Of a stretch of DNA of 35,277 nt, positions 14,857-22,006 are shown piece by piece (position 1 is the first letter of the stretch; each line of letters begins with the position of its first letter). The stretch is from Rubrobacter sp. Lineage in GTDB: Bacteria; Chloroflexota; Chloroflexia; Thermobaculales; Thermobaculaceae. The notes beneath the pieces were generated by a model. It did not search any database and was not told where the DNA came from. It saw only the letters and a program-made list of their open reading frames with translations. The translations under genes were made by a program, and so were the position numbers. The DNA is taken from positions 1-35,277 of the forward strand of contig JADDPT010000074.1 in assembly GCA_016781735.1 (NCBI GenBank), read 5' to 3'.

Positions 14857-15746
14857 CTACTCCGCCCGGGCGGCTCCGCCACGTCATCCTTCCATATCGC
14901 TTCGGCAACGACCCACTGCTCCGGATATGAAGCGATGTGACGCTCGAATATGTCCGCAAGCTGCTGCGTGATCGCAGCCACGTCAGCGTCGAAGTAGTTG
15001 GTCCTGGAGTAAGAGATCGGCTCCATCACCCACATATGCACGCCATTTCCCTTAGTACGTCTGTGGAGTGCCGGCACGATGCGAGCGCCCGTACGTAAAG
15101 CCAGCACAGCCGGAGCGGCAGGCAGCACTGCCGTGGAGCCGAACAACATTACAGGCACACCGGTCCCTGTAGCGGTGCGGTCGCCTGCGATTACGAGCAC
15201 GTCTCTTTGGCGCAGCGCCCGAAGTAGGGTTCGCGTGTTTCTGCTACTGGCTGGTATTAGCCGCAGACCCAGGGAGGAGCGAAGGTCGTCCACCAGACGG
15301 CGCAACCGCAGGGGCTGTAAGGGCTCGGCCACAGCAGCGGCGGGGAAGCCGTTCCCGACGGCGGCTTGTACAGCCAGGTTGAACCCCGCCATGTGGAACG
15401 GCACCGCAACCACGCCATACCCATCCCGCCGTGCCTGCCATATATGATCTAAGCCATGCACGGTAACCGCGCTGAGAGCGTCCGCGCCCGGCGCGCAGGC
15501 GGGCAGTAACAGGTCGTAGTAGTCCTTCGTCTGGTGCACGAACGTCCGGCGAGACAGGTGAGCGATCTTTCGCACTGGGACCTCCGTCCCTACTACGCGC
15601 CTTAGCCTGTACTCGATCGTTCGTCGTGCGCGCCGGTTGAACAACCAGAAGAGCGGCCCTAACAGCTCACAAGCTCGGTATGCGGTCGGCCTGGAGACTC
15701 GACGAGCCAGCAGGAGAGCGATACGGATCGCATAGTACATGAGCAT
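14829..15746 (-). CDS. Lysophospholipid/LpxL-type acyltransferase
   Basis: A 305-residue membrane-associated acyltransferase of the LpxL/HtrB/PatA superfamily, which transfers acyl chains to glycolipid or phosphatidylinositol-mannoside acceptors. An N-terminal amphipathic/hydrophobic helix (2-16) is followed by an active-site segment VVAVPFHMAGFN, where the HX4D/E motif reads His118-X4-Asn123. Further motifs are DVLVIAGDRTATGTG-VPVMLFG and APAVLALRTGARIVPA, typical of the family. The C-terminal region has YPEQWVVAE (family YPEQW). In an organism without an obvious LPS pathway the acceptor is more likely a glycolipid; that is inference. The Asn at the acid position is unusual. It is convergent with hspR and overlaps its end. 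Confidence 0.82.
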   Translation of the reverse strand: MLMYYAIRIALLLARRVSRPTAYRACELLGPLFWLFNRRARRTIEYRLRRVVGTEVPVRKIAHLSRRTFVHQTKDYYDLLLPACAPGADALSAVTVHGLDHIWQARRDGYGVVAVPFHMAGFNLAVQAAVGNGFPAAAVAEPLQPLRLRRLVDDLRSSLGLRLIPASSRNTRTLLRALRQRDVLVIAGDRTATGTGVPVMLFGSTAVLPAAPAVLALRTGARIVPALHRRTKGNGVHMWVMEPISYSRTNYFDADVAAITQQLADIFERHIASYPEQWVVAEAIWKDDVAEPPGRSSYRVVAPSL

Positions 15747-15832
15747 CGCTCAGGCAAGCTGTCTCGACGGCCATCGGAGCCCAGCGACATCGGGGCAATG
15801 CAAGCTCGCGCTATTAGGTCGCCGGATACCGC

Positions 15833-18004
15833 TCAAGCGGTTGGGGTCGGCTGACTTCGGGCGGGCGTTCGTCGCCGCACCTCCAGCACGTCCTTGAGCC
15901 GCTCGAGCTTCTGAAGCAGCCGGCTCACATCCGCTACCTGCGTAACATCCGCCGCAAACTGAATCGTCACGGTATGGTCACGATGATCAAAGGTCTGCAC
16001 GTCCCGCATGTTGACTCTCTCCGCCGAGACGACCGTGCTGACATCTCGCAGCACGCCTACGCGGTTGAGTGCGACCACCTGCAGGACGACGGAGTAAACC
16101 TGCTGCTCCGCGCCGTTCCAGCTAACGGGTATCAGTCGCTCACCATCGGCGTTCCGCACGTTCGGGCAGTCAACACGGTGTATCGTCACACCTCGACCCC
16201 GCGTGATGAACCCAGTTATATCGTCGCCGAGCATCGGAGTGCAGCAGCGCGCGAGCGTCGTCAGCAGATCGTCAACGCCCATGACCTGCACGTCGCCGAC
16301 CGCAGCGACGCGCCGGACTGGCTGGGGCTGCGAGAGGATGTCCTTCTCCTCCTGCACAACCAACTTGCCCGCTATCTGCGCGGTAGTGACGGCGCCATAA
16401 CCCACGGCCGCCAGGAAGTCATCGAGCCCTTGGTATATCGGAAAGTGTGCGGCCACGTCCTCGAGCTTGACGTGCTCGAGGCCGAGCCGTTTGAGCTCGC
16501 GCTCCAGCATCTCACGTCCCTGGGCTGTGTTCTCCCCGCGCTCTTGTCGACGGAACCACTGGCGTATCTTCTCGCGCGCCGACGCTGTGGCGACGTACCC
16601 CAGAGAAGGATTGAGCCAGTCACGGCTCGGTCCCTGCTTCGCCTTGCTGGTTCGAATCTTCACCACGTCACCGCTCGCCAGCGCGTGGTCGAGTGGCACC
16701 ATGCGGTCGTTCACGAGCGCTCCCACGCAGTGGTTACCGACCTCGGTGTGTATCCGGTACGCGAAGTCGATGGGGGTGGCGCCGCGAGGTAGCTCTATGA
16801 CGTCTCCGGTAGGCGTGAAAACGTAAATGTGTTCCTGCAACACGTCATTCTTGACCGACTCCACGAACTCGTGGGCGTCCGCGAGGTCGTCTCGCCACTC
16901 GAGCAGCCTGCGTAGCCAGGCCACGCGATACTCGCTGGCGGAGTCGCTCTTGCGGCCCTCCTTGTAGCGCCAGTGGGCTGCGATACCGTGCTCGGCGATC
17001 TCGTGCATCTCTCTGGTGCGGATCTGGATCTCAAGCGGACGTCCATCGAGGGCCAGCACGGCGGTGTGCAGGGAGCGATACATGCTCTGCTTGGGTATGG
17101 CGATATAGTCATCCAGTTCCCCGGGGATGGGGCGCCATAGGTTGTGGATAACGCCGAGCGCCGCGTAGCACTGCATCACCTCATCTGTGATCACTCGCAG
17201 ACCGACTACGTCCCATATCTGCTCGAAGGGTTGCTTCTTGCGCTCCATCTTGCGGTAGATGCTGTAGAGGTGCTTTTGGCGTCCGGTGATCTCCGCCTCA
17301 ATTCCCTCTTCCGCCAGCGCCTGTCGCAAGGTACGGATAACTCGGTCCATGTACTTTCGACGGCTGCCACCGGTCTTGGTGAGGCTGGCGGCGAGCTCTC
17401 TCGCCTTTTCGGGCTGAAGCGCCCTGAACGCGAGGTCTTCCAGCTCGCTCTTCATCTCGCTGATGCCAAGCCTGCTTGCCAGGGGGGCGTATATCTCGAG
17501 CGTCTCTCGCGCCTTCTCTACCTGCTTCTCTCGGGGGAGGGCGCCAATCGTGCGCATGTTGTGCAGCCGGTCGGCGAGCTTTATAAGCACGACACGCGGA
17601 TCCTCGACCATCGCGAGGAACATCTTGCGTAGGTTCTCCGACTGGGCTTCCTGCAACTTACGGTGCCGGTCGTCCTCTGCCGACAGACGGATCTTGCCCA
17701 GCTTGGTCAGCCCGTCCACAAGGCGCGACACCTCGGGTCCGAATGATTCCTCAATGTCCTGCAGCGAGAGCTCGGTGTCTTCCACCGTGTCGTGAAGGAG
17801 CGCGGCAGTGAGCGCCTGGGCGTCCAGTCGGAGGTGCGCAAGTATGGAGGCCACGTGAAGCGGGTGGGCGACGAAGGGCTCGCCCGACTGGCGAGTCATC
17901 CCTCGATGAGCCTGCTCTGCAACCTCGTACGCGCGCTCGACCACTCGCACCTCCTCCTCGGAAAGGTAGGCGGATACAGTATCGAGTAGTTGCTGCAGTT
18001 CCAC
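15833..18004 (-). CDS. relA: Bifunctional (p)ppGpp synthetase/hydrolase (Rel)
   Basis: A 723-residue stringent-response enzyme. The N-terminal HD hydrolase is intact (HPLHVASIL and LLHDTVEDT), so hydrolysis is likely retained. The synthetase domain has DVVGLRVI and YRSLHTAVLALDGRPLEIQIRT. A TGS domain (IYVFTPTGDVIELPRGATPIDFAYRIH) and a C-terminal ACT domain follow. GTG 18004 is chosen because GGAAAG lies 7 nt upstream and because the promoter at 18063-18092 would start the transcript near 18056. The longer GTG at 18082 lies between its -35 and -10 and would be excluded. It is divergent from rpmH. Confidence 0.95.
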   Translation of the reverse strand: MELQQLLDTVSAYLSEEEVRVVERAYEVAEQAHRGMTRQSGEPFVAHPLHVASILAHLRLDAQALTAALLHDTVEDTELSLQDIEESFGPEVSRLVDGLTKLGKIRLSAEDDRHRKLQEAQSENLRKMFLAMVEDPRVVLIKLADRLHNMRTIGALPREKQVEKARETLEIYAPLASRLGISEMKSELEDLAFRALQPEKARELAASLTKTGGSRRKYMDRVIRTLRQALAEEGIEAEITGRQKHLYSIYRKMERKKQPFEQIWDVVGLRVITDEVMQCYAALGVIHNLWRPIPGELDDYIAIPKQSMYRSLHTAVLALDGRPLEIQIRTREMHEIAEHGIAAHWRYKEGRKSDSASEYRVAWLRRLLEWRDDLADAHEFVESVKNDVLQEHIYVFTPTGDVIELPRGATPIDFAYRIHTEVGNHCVGALVNDRMVPLDHALASGDVVKIRTSKAKQGPSRDWLNPSLGYVATASAREKIRQWFRRQERGENTAQGREMLERELKRLGLEHVKLEDVAAHFPIYQGLDDFLAAVGYGAVTTAQIAGKLVVQEEKDILSQPQPVRRVAAVGDVQVMGVDDLLTTLARCCTPMLGDDITGFITRGRGVTIHRVDCPNVRNADGERLIPVSWNGAEQQVYSVVLQVVALNRVGVLRDVSTVVSAERVNMRDVQTFDHRDHTVTIQFAADVTQVADVSRLLQKLERLKDVLEVRRRTPARSQPTPTA

Positions 18005-18062
18005 GGAGTTTCTTTCCTGCCGACGTACCGCTGGTGACAGCGGACGCGCTCTTGTGGTTGGT

Positions 18063-18092
18063 ATTATTCGGCACTTGTTCACATCCTGTCAA
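18063..18092 (-). promoter_or_regulatory. Predicted promoter of the rel gene
   Basis: The minus strand carries TTGACA (18092-18087) and AATAAT (18068-18063), 18 bp apart. The predicted start of transcription is near 18056, about 50 nt before the GTG start at 18004. It is back to back with the rpmH promoter, 32 bp away. Confidence 0.55.
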
Positions 18093-18124
18093 CTCGCGTT
18101 GAGGCTTCGTGGGAGCTCGTATGT

Positions 18125-18154
18125 TTGACAGTGTCTCCGCGTGGCCCCTATAAT
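18125..18154 (+). promoter_or_regulatory. Consensus promoter of the rpmH-rnpA-yidD-yidC-jag operon
   Basis: TTGACA (18125-18130) and TATAAT (18149-18154) are both perfect hexamers with an 18 bp spacer. Transcription should start near 18161, giving a leader of about 40 nt before rpmH. This strength fits a ribosomal protein gene. Confidence 0.85.
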
Positions 18155-18199
18155 TCGCCGTTATCGTTATGGCCACCACGAATCGAGGACTCGACAGAG

Positions 18200-18346
18200 A
18201 TGACTAAGCGTACGTACCAGCCCAAGAAGCGGCCTCGGCTGCGAAAGCACGGCTTTTTGGCCAGGATGAAGACCGCAGCCGGCCGGGCGGTGATCTCGGC
18301 TCGCCGGCGACGGGGTCGCAAGCGCCTCTCGGTCAGCGACTCCTAG
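18200..18346 (+). CDS. rpmH: Ribosomal protein bL34
   Basis: A 48-residue, highly basic large-subunit ribosomal protein. It has the invariant bL34 layout: [39 protein letters not shown] and KRLSVSD. ATG 18200 is preceded by CGAGGA at about 10 nt. It is first in the conserved rpmH-rnpA-yidD-yidC-jag block. dnaA is not found next to it, and I see no DnaA-box cluster in the upstream region, so there is no sign of oriC here. Confidence 0.98.
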   Translation: MTKRTYQPKKRPRLRKHGFLARMKTAAGRAVISARRRRGRKRLSVSDS

Positions 18347-18355
18347 AGAGCCACT

Positions 18356-18727
18356 GTGCTCAGACGACCGCAGCGGATACGGGCGTCCTCCGAATGGCGT
18401 ACCGTTCGCCGTCGCGGCAGGTGCGTCTCTGATGCCTACAGCACCTTATGTGTCCTCCGCGAGGGCGAGACAACGCGTTTCGGGTTCACCACCGCGAAAG
18501 GGTTCGGAGGCGCTGTTCCCAGGAATAAGGCACGTCGACGCCTACGCGAAGCGCTGCGCATCGTGTACAGCGGTGAAGACGGCGCCTTCCTCCTGATCGG
18601 TATAGCGAAGAAGGAACAGCTAACCGTGGATTTTGCGGCCCTATGCCGTTCTGTCGCGGAGCAGCTGCAGAAGCTCGGACTACACGCCAAGGCACTCAGT
18701 GACGGAGGCGAGCAATGCGTCGGATAG
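18356..18727 (+). CDS. rnpA: Ribonuclease P protein component
   Basis: A 123-residue basic protein that assists the RNase P RNA in 5' maturation of tRNA. The family RNR signature is seen as [15 protein letters not shown] (about 55-69), preceded by the conserved strand [14 protein letters not shown]. The start is GTG at 18356, nine bases after the rpmH stop. The 3' end overlaps yidD by 13 bp, as is common in this operon. Confidence 0.95.
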   Translation: MLRRPQRIRASSEWRTVRRRGRCVSDAYSTLCVLREGETTRFGFTTAKGFGGAVPRNKARRRLREALRIVYSGEDGAFLLIGIAKKEQLTVDFAALCRSVAEQLQKLGLHAKALSDGGEQCVG

Positions 18728-18924
18728 CCCTCTTACTCATCCGAGCATACCAGATCGTACTTTCTCCACTTCTGCCACCGTCCTGCCGCTTCTACCCAAG
18801 CTGCTCGCAGTACGGTTATGAGGCGTTCGAGAAGTATGGTATCTTCAAGGGAGCGTGGCTCACCGCCTGGAGGATACTGCGTTGTAACCCGTGGACAAAA
18901 GGCGGTCTCGATCCCGTCCCATAA
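18715..18924 (+). CDS. yidD: Membrane protein insertion efficiency factor YidD
   Basis: A 69-residue protein with the YidD (DUF37) signature: [34 protein letters not shown] followed by the helix [14 protein letters not shown] and GGLDPVP. Cysteines in SCRFYPSCS and RCNP are all present. It is a membrane-associated peripheral protein thought to help YidC-dependent insertion. ATG 18715 lies inside the end of rnpA. The yidC start is 22 nt downstream. Confidence 0.96.
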   Translation: MRRIALLLIRAYQIVLSPLLPPSCRFYPSCSQYGYEAFEKYGIFKGAWLTAWRILRCNPWTKGGLDPVP

Positions 18925-18946
18925 GTCCGCCGCTTAGGAGTCAAAC

Positions 18947-20005
18947 TTGCCACTCTGGAACCTTCTCGTCAATTTCATCGTCGAGTCCGTCCGCTACCTT
19001 AACGAGCTAACCGGCAATACCGGTCTCGCGATTATTCTACTGACAATAATCGTCAAGACGCTCGTGCTTCCGTTGACCCTGCCGGCTCTCCGCAACTCGC
19101 GGCGCCAGCAGGAGCTCGCGCCAATGGTGCGCGAGATACAAAAGAAACATCCTAAGGACCGCGCCGCAGCTAGCGCCGAGCAGATGGCCCTTTACCGCCA
19201 GTACGGTTTCAACCCGCTGGCAGGCTGCCTCCCGACGCTTGTACAGCTACCGATCTGGCTTGCGTTATACAGCGCACTTCAGCGGCTGCCCAGGGTCGTG
19301 GGACCGAACGAACTGACCGGATTTCTTTGGCTAGAGAGCATCGCACGCCCGGACCCGCTTCACCTGATTCCAGTACTTGCAGCGCTAGCGCAGTTCGTGC
19401 AAACGCGCATGAGCATGCAGACCCCCGCGCAATACCTCGATCCTCAGCAGAAGCAGATGAACACTATGCTGCAGTTCATGCCGCTTCTCGTGATCGTCTT
19501 CGGTTGGGGACTTGCCTCGGGCCTCGTTTTGTACTGGTTCATATCCGCGCTATACAGCGCCGTGCTGCAGTTCTTCGTCACCGGCTGGGGCTCGCTCTCC
19601 GACCTCCTACCGTTCCTGCCGAAGCGGCAACCGAAAAGCTACCTGCCCCAGCGACTACCGGATGGGCACCACGGCAAGCCAGGTTTTATGCAGCGGCTCA
19701 ACGAGCGAATGCTCGAGGCGCAGAGGCAGCAGCAGGAGCTACAGGCTCAGAAGCAAGGCGGCGCACAGAACGTGGTGCCACGTAGCACTGCGGGCGAAGA
19801 GAGAGGCAGTGCCGACCAGTCCGGCCCGGAGTTGGTGCCCACCGAAGGCGTACGGTTCACGGACGACCCGTGGCGCCTGCCAGGGGCGCCGGGCAGCAAC
19901 GGCCGGGCTGTGTACGCTACAAGCAGCCCGGCAACAGAGGACAGGGCTACCCAGATCGGTCCAACGCGCACCCGTCAGAACAACCGCCGACGCAAGCGAA
20001 AGTAG
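18947..20005 (+). CDS. yidC: Membrane protein insertase YidC/Oxa1
   Basis: A 352-residue insertase that places proteins in the inner membrane, alone or with SecYEG. The Oxa1 core is clear: TGLAIILLTIIVKTLVLPLTLPALRNSRR, KKHPKDRAA...MALYRQYGFNPLAGCLPTLVQLPIWLALYSAL, and two later helices (FMPLLVIVFGWGLASGLVLYWFISALYSAVLQF). The hydrophilic C-terminal tail of about 120 residues is rich in Gln, Arg and Lys and ends RQNNRRRKRK, suited to ribosome contact. The length matches Gram-positive type YidC, without the large periplasmic domain of proteobacteria. The start is TTG 18947, with AGGAG 6 nt upstream. Confidence 0.95.
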   Translation: MPLWNLLVNFIVESVRYLNELTGNTGLAIILLTIIVKTLVLPLTLPALRNSRRQQELAPMVREIQKKHPKDRAAASAEQMALYRQYGFNPLAGCLPTLVQLPIWLALYSALQRLPRVVGPNELTGFLWLESIARPDPLHLIPVLAALAQFVQTRMSMQTPAQYLDPQQKQMNTMLQFMPLLVIVFGWGLASGLVLYWFISALYSAVLQFFVTGWGSLSDLLPFLPKRQPKSYLPQRLPDGHHGKPGFMQRLNERMLEAQRQQQELQAQKQGGAQNVVPRSTAGEERGSADQSGPELVPTEGVRFTDDPWRLPGAPGSNGRAVYATSSPATEDRATQIGPTRTRQNNRRRKRK

Positions 20006-20031
20006 CCTCCTGACGAAAGGGAACTAAGACT

Positions 20032-20766
20032 GTGAGCATGGCCGAGAGCGTGGAGATCTCTGCTACCTCCGTGGATGACGCTATAGAGTTGGCGCTCGCC
20101 CAGCTCGGGAGGGAACGAGCAGAGGTAGAGGTGCAGGTCCTGCGGAATCCGGGGGAACCGGACGAGCACGGCTACGCAAGCGACGAGGCTCTCGTTCTCG
20201 TAACTGCTCTTGACGCCACGGCCATGGAGAGCGGAACTTCTCAAGCGCGTGCGCCACGGGCACGCAGGAGGCAGCAACTCTCCCCCGGCGACCGGATGCG
20301 TGTGGCCGAGAGCGCCCAGGAGATGCTCAGTGATCTACTGCACCACCTCGGGATCGTTGCGAGCTGCCACGTTTCTCCGCAAAGCATGAACACAAGCGAC
20401 CCGGAGGCCCCAGTCATCGCTGAGGTCGAGGGTGAGGACCTGGGAGTGCTGATCGGCCGGCGTGGCGACAATCTCGCTGCCCTACAGTATATCCTCGGTC
20501 TAATGGTTCAGAAACAAGTCGGGTTGTGGCCGAATCTTCAGGTCGACGTGGCGGGATACCGCAGGCGGCGCGAGGAAACCCTGGAAGGTCTGGCCCGCAG
20601 GATGGCCCGACGAGTGCTGGAGACTCAGCAACCTTTCACATTCGAACCTATGCCGGCCCGGGAGCGCCGCATCCTGCACGTCACCATTCAGGACGACCGA
20701 CGGGTGGAGACAGAAAGCATCGGCGAAGGCGATGATCGCAGGGTGGTGATCTACCCTGCGGAGTAG
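20032..20766 (+). CDS. jag: Jag/KhpB-type RNA-binding protein
   Basis: A 244-residue cytoplasmic RNA-binding protein. The Jag N-terminal domain (about 5-50) is followed by an acidic/basic linker, a type II KH domain with the GxxG loop in VLIGRRGDNLAALQYILGLM (about 138-160), and an R3H domain (MPARERRILHVTIQDDRRVETESIGEGDDRRVVIYP) at the C-terminus. KhpB proteins bind small RNAs and affect cell-envelope synthesis in Firmicutes. The position after yidC is the usual one. GTG 20032 is used; ATG 20038 is equally possible. The 3' end probably overlaps the PfkB-like gene. Confidence 0.94.
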   Translation: MSMAESVEISATSVDDAIELALAQLGRERAEVEVQVLRNPGEPDEHGYASDEALVLVTALDATAMESGTSQARAPRARRRQQLSPGDRMRVAESAQEMLSDLLHHLGIVASCHVSPQSMNTSDPEAPVIAEVEGEDLGVLIGRRGDNLAALQYILGLMVQKQVGLWPNLQVDVAGYRRRREETLEGLARRMARRVLETQQPFTFEPMPARERRILHVTIQDDRRVETESIGEGDDRRVVIYPAE

Positions 20767-21616
20767 TCCCGTCTCCTCCCATCACGGAGAACCCGACTTC
20801 CTGGCTATAGGACACGTCTCCAAGGACCTGACACCCGACGGCTTCAGAGTTGGTGGAACCGTCACGTACGCAAGCGCCCTGGCCGTCAGGCTGGGACTGC
20901 ACGCAGCCGTCGTAACTAGCTGTGGCGAGGATATGCCCGTCGCGCGAGCGCTGGAAGGGGCGAGCGTGAGCGTCCGGCCCAGCCCTCACACGACCACATT
21001 CCGCAACACGTACTATGGCTTTGCGCGTCAGCAAGTCATTTCCGAACATGCATCCATGATTGGACTCAGTGATGTGCCGCCAGAGTGGAGATCCGCCCCT
21101 GTGGTATTGCTTGGTCCTGTCGCCGGTGAGCTCCGCCAGGACCTCTTCCAATCGTTCCAGAACTCGCTCTTAGGTGTGACTCCCCAAGGAATGATGCGCG
21201 CATGGGCCGGCGAAGGGCTAGTGCATGCCATCCGCTGGACGGAGGCAGAACAGCTGCTGACCGGCGTGGACGTCCTGGTAGTGAGCGAGGAGGACCTACC
21301 CGACCAAAGGGAGCTGGCGAGATATGTCCAATTAGTGGAGATAGTAGCTCTGACCCACAGCGAGCGCGGGGCTACAGTCTATGAGAGGGGCGTGGCCCGC
21401 AAGTTTCCGGCGTATCCGTGCAGTCCGACAGACCCTACCGGGGCGGGGGATGTTTTCGCAGCGGCGTTCTTGCTTGAACTGCACGGCTCCGGCAGCATCG
21501 AGCTAGCGGCTCGGTTCGCCAACAGCGCCGCATCGCACGTCATCGAGGTGGAGGGGCCGGGTGCCCCAACTCGGGAGCAAATAGAAGCTCGCATAGCCGC
21601 AGCCGAGTCACGGTGA
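20756..21616 (+). CDS. PfkB-family carbohydrate kinase-like protein (non-canonical start)
   Basis: A ribokinase-fold protein of about 286 residues. The first beta strand and glycine pair read DFLAIGHVSKDL ... RVGGTVTYASALAVRLG (GG at about 33-34), and the ATP/anion-hole signature is DPTGAGDVFAAAF (Asp232 the likely base). The reading frame is open from 20750, just after a TGA at 20747, but has no ATG, GTG or TTG before 20933. Starting at 20933 would remove the conserved N-terminal region. CTG 20756 (GGTGG 9 nt upstream) is used; CTG 20801 (GGAG 11 nt upstream) is an alternative. It overlaps jag by 11 bp and the next gene by 4 bp. The substrate sugar or nucleoside cannot be named. Confidence 0.8.
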   Translation: MRSSPVSSHHGEPDFLAIGHVSKDLTPDGFRVGGTVTYASALAVRLGLHAAVVTSCGEDMPVARALEGASVSVRPSPHTTTFRNTYYGFARQQVISEHASMIGLSDVPPEWRSAPVVLLGPVAGELRQDLFQSFQNSLLGVTPQGMMRAWAGEGLVHAIRWTEAEQLLTGVDVLVVSEEDLPDQRELARYVQLVEIVALTHSERGATVYERGVARKFPAYPCSPTDPTGAGDVFAAAFLLELHGSGSIELAARFANSAASHVIEVEGPGAPTREQIEARIAAAESR

Positions 21617-21951
21617 ATCATGCTGAAGCTCAAATGGATCACACGCAAGTGGTCAGACGATTGACTGGCGGCATACTGCTGCGGGTATGGGTGCAGCCGG
21701 GCGCTGGACGGACCGAACTCGCAGGGCTCCGAGGCTCCGAGCTCCGAGTTCGGATCGCACAGAGGGCCGTGAAGGGAGCCGCCAACACTGCTTTGGTAGC
21801 TTACCTGGCGGAAGCGCTGAGTGTAGCCAGGGGAGACGTAGAGATAGTTTCCGGACACACGTCGCGTAGCAAGCGGGTACGGATCTACACGCAGGAACCA
21901 CTCACACTGGCATCCAGACTCACCAACCTCGGACGGGTTCCGGTGAGGTAG
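21613..21951 (+). CDS. YggU/DUF167 family protein
   Basis: A 112-residue protein of the DUF167 (YggU) fold. The pattern LLRVWVQPGAGRTELAGLRGSELRVRIAQRAVKGAANTALVAYLAEALSV followed by VEIVSGHTSRSKRVRIY matches the family closely (central KGxAN and SR-x-K motifs). Its function is unknown; a nucleic-acid-related role is sometimes suggested. The start is GTG 21613, overlapping the PfkB stop (GTGA); ATG 21634 is an alternative. It is the last gene of the rpmH-jag direction and convergent with vanW. Confidence 0.9.
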   Translation: MNHAEAQMDHTQVVRRLTGGILLRVWVQPGAGRTELAGLRGSELRVRIAQRAVKGAANTALVAYLAEALSVARGDVEIVSGHTSRSKRVRIYTQEPLTLASRLTNLGRVPVR

Positions 21952-22006
21952 GAACTGGATACGGTCCGCGAACTCGGCGGAACCTAGAGCCGCTCAGAGC
22001 AGAGAG

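Noticed and set aside
18083-18199. Possible oriC next to rpmH
   Set aside because: dnaA is absent and no cluster of DnaA boxes (TTATCCACA-like) was seen in the short gap.
21963-21984. Possible terminator hairpin between yggU and vanW
   Set aside because: GGTCCGC and GCGGAACC pair with a bulged base, but there is no T-run on either strand, so it is weak.
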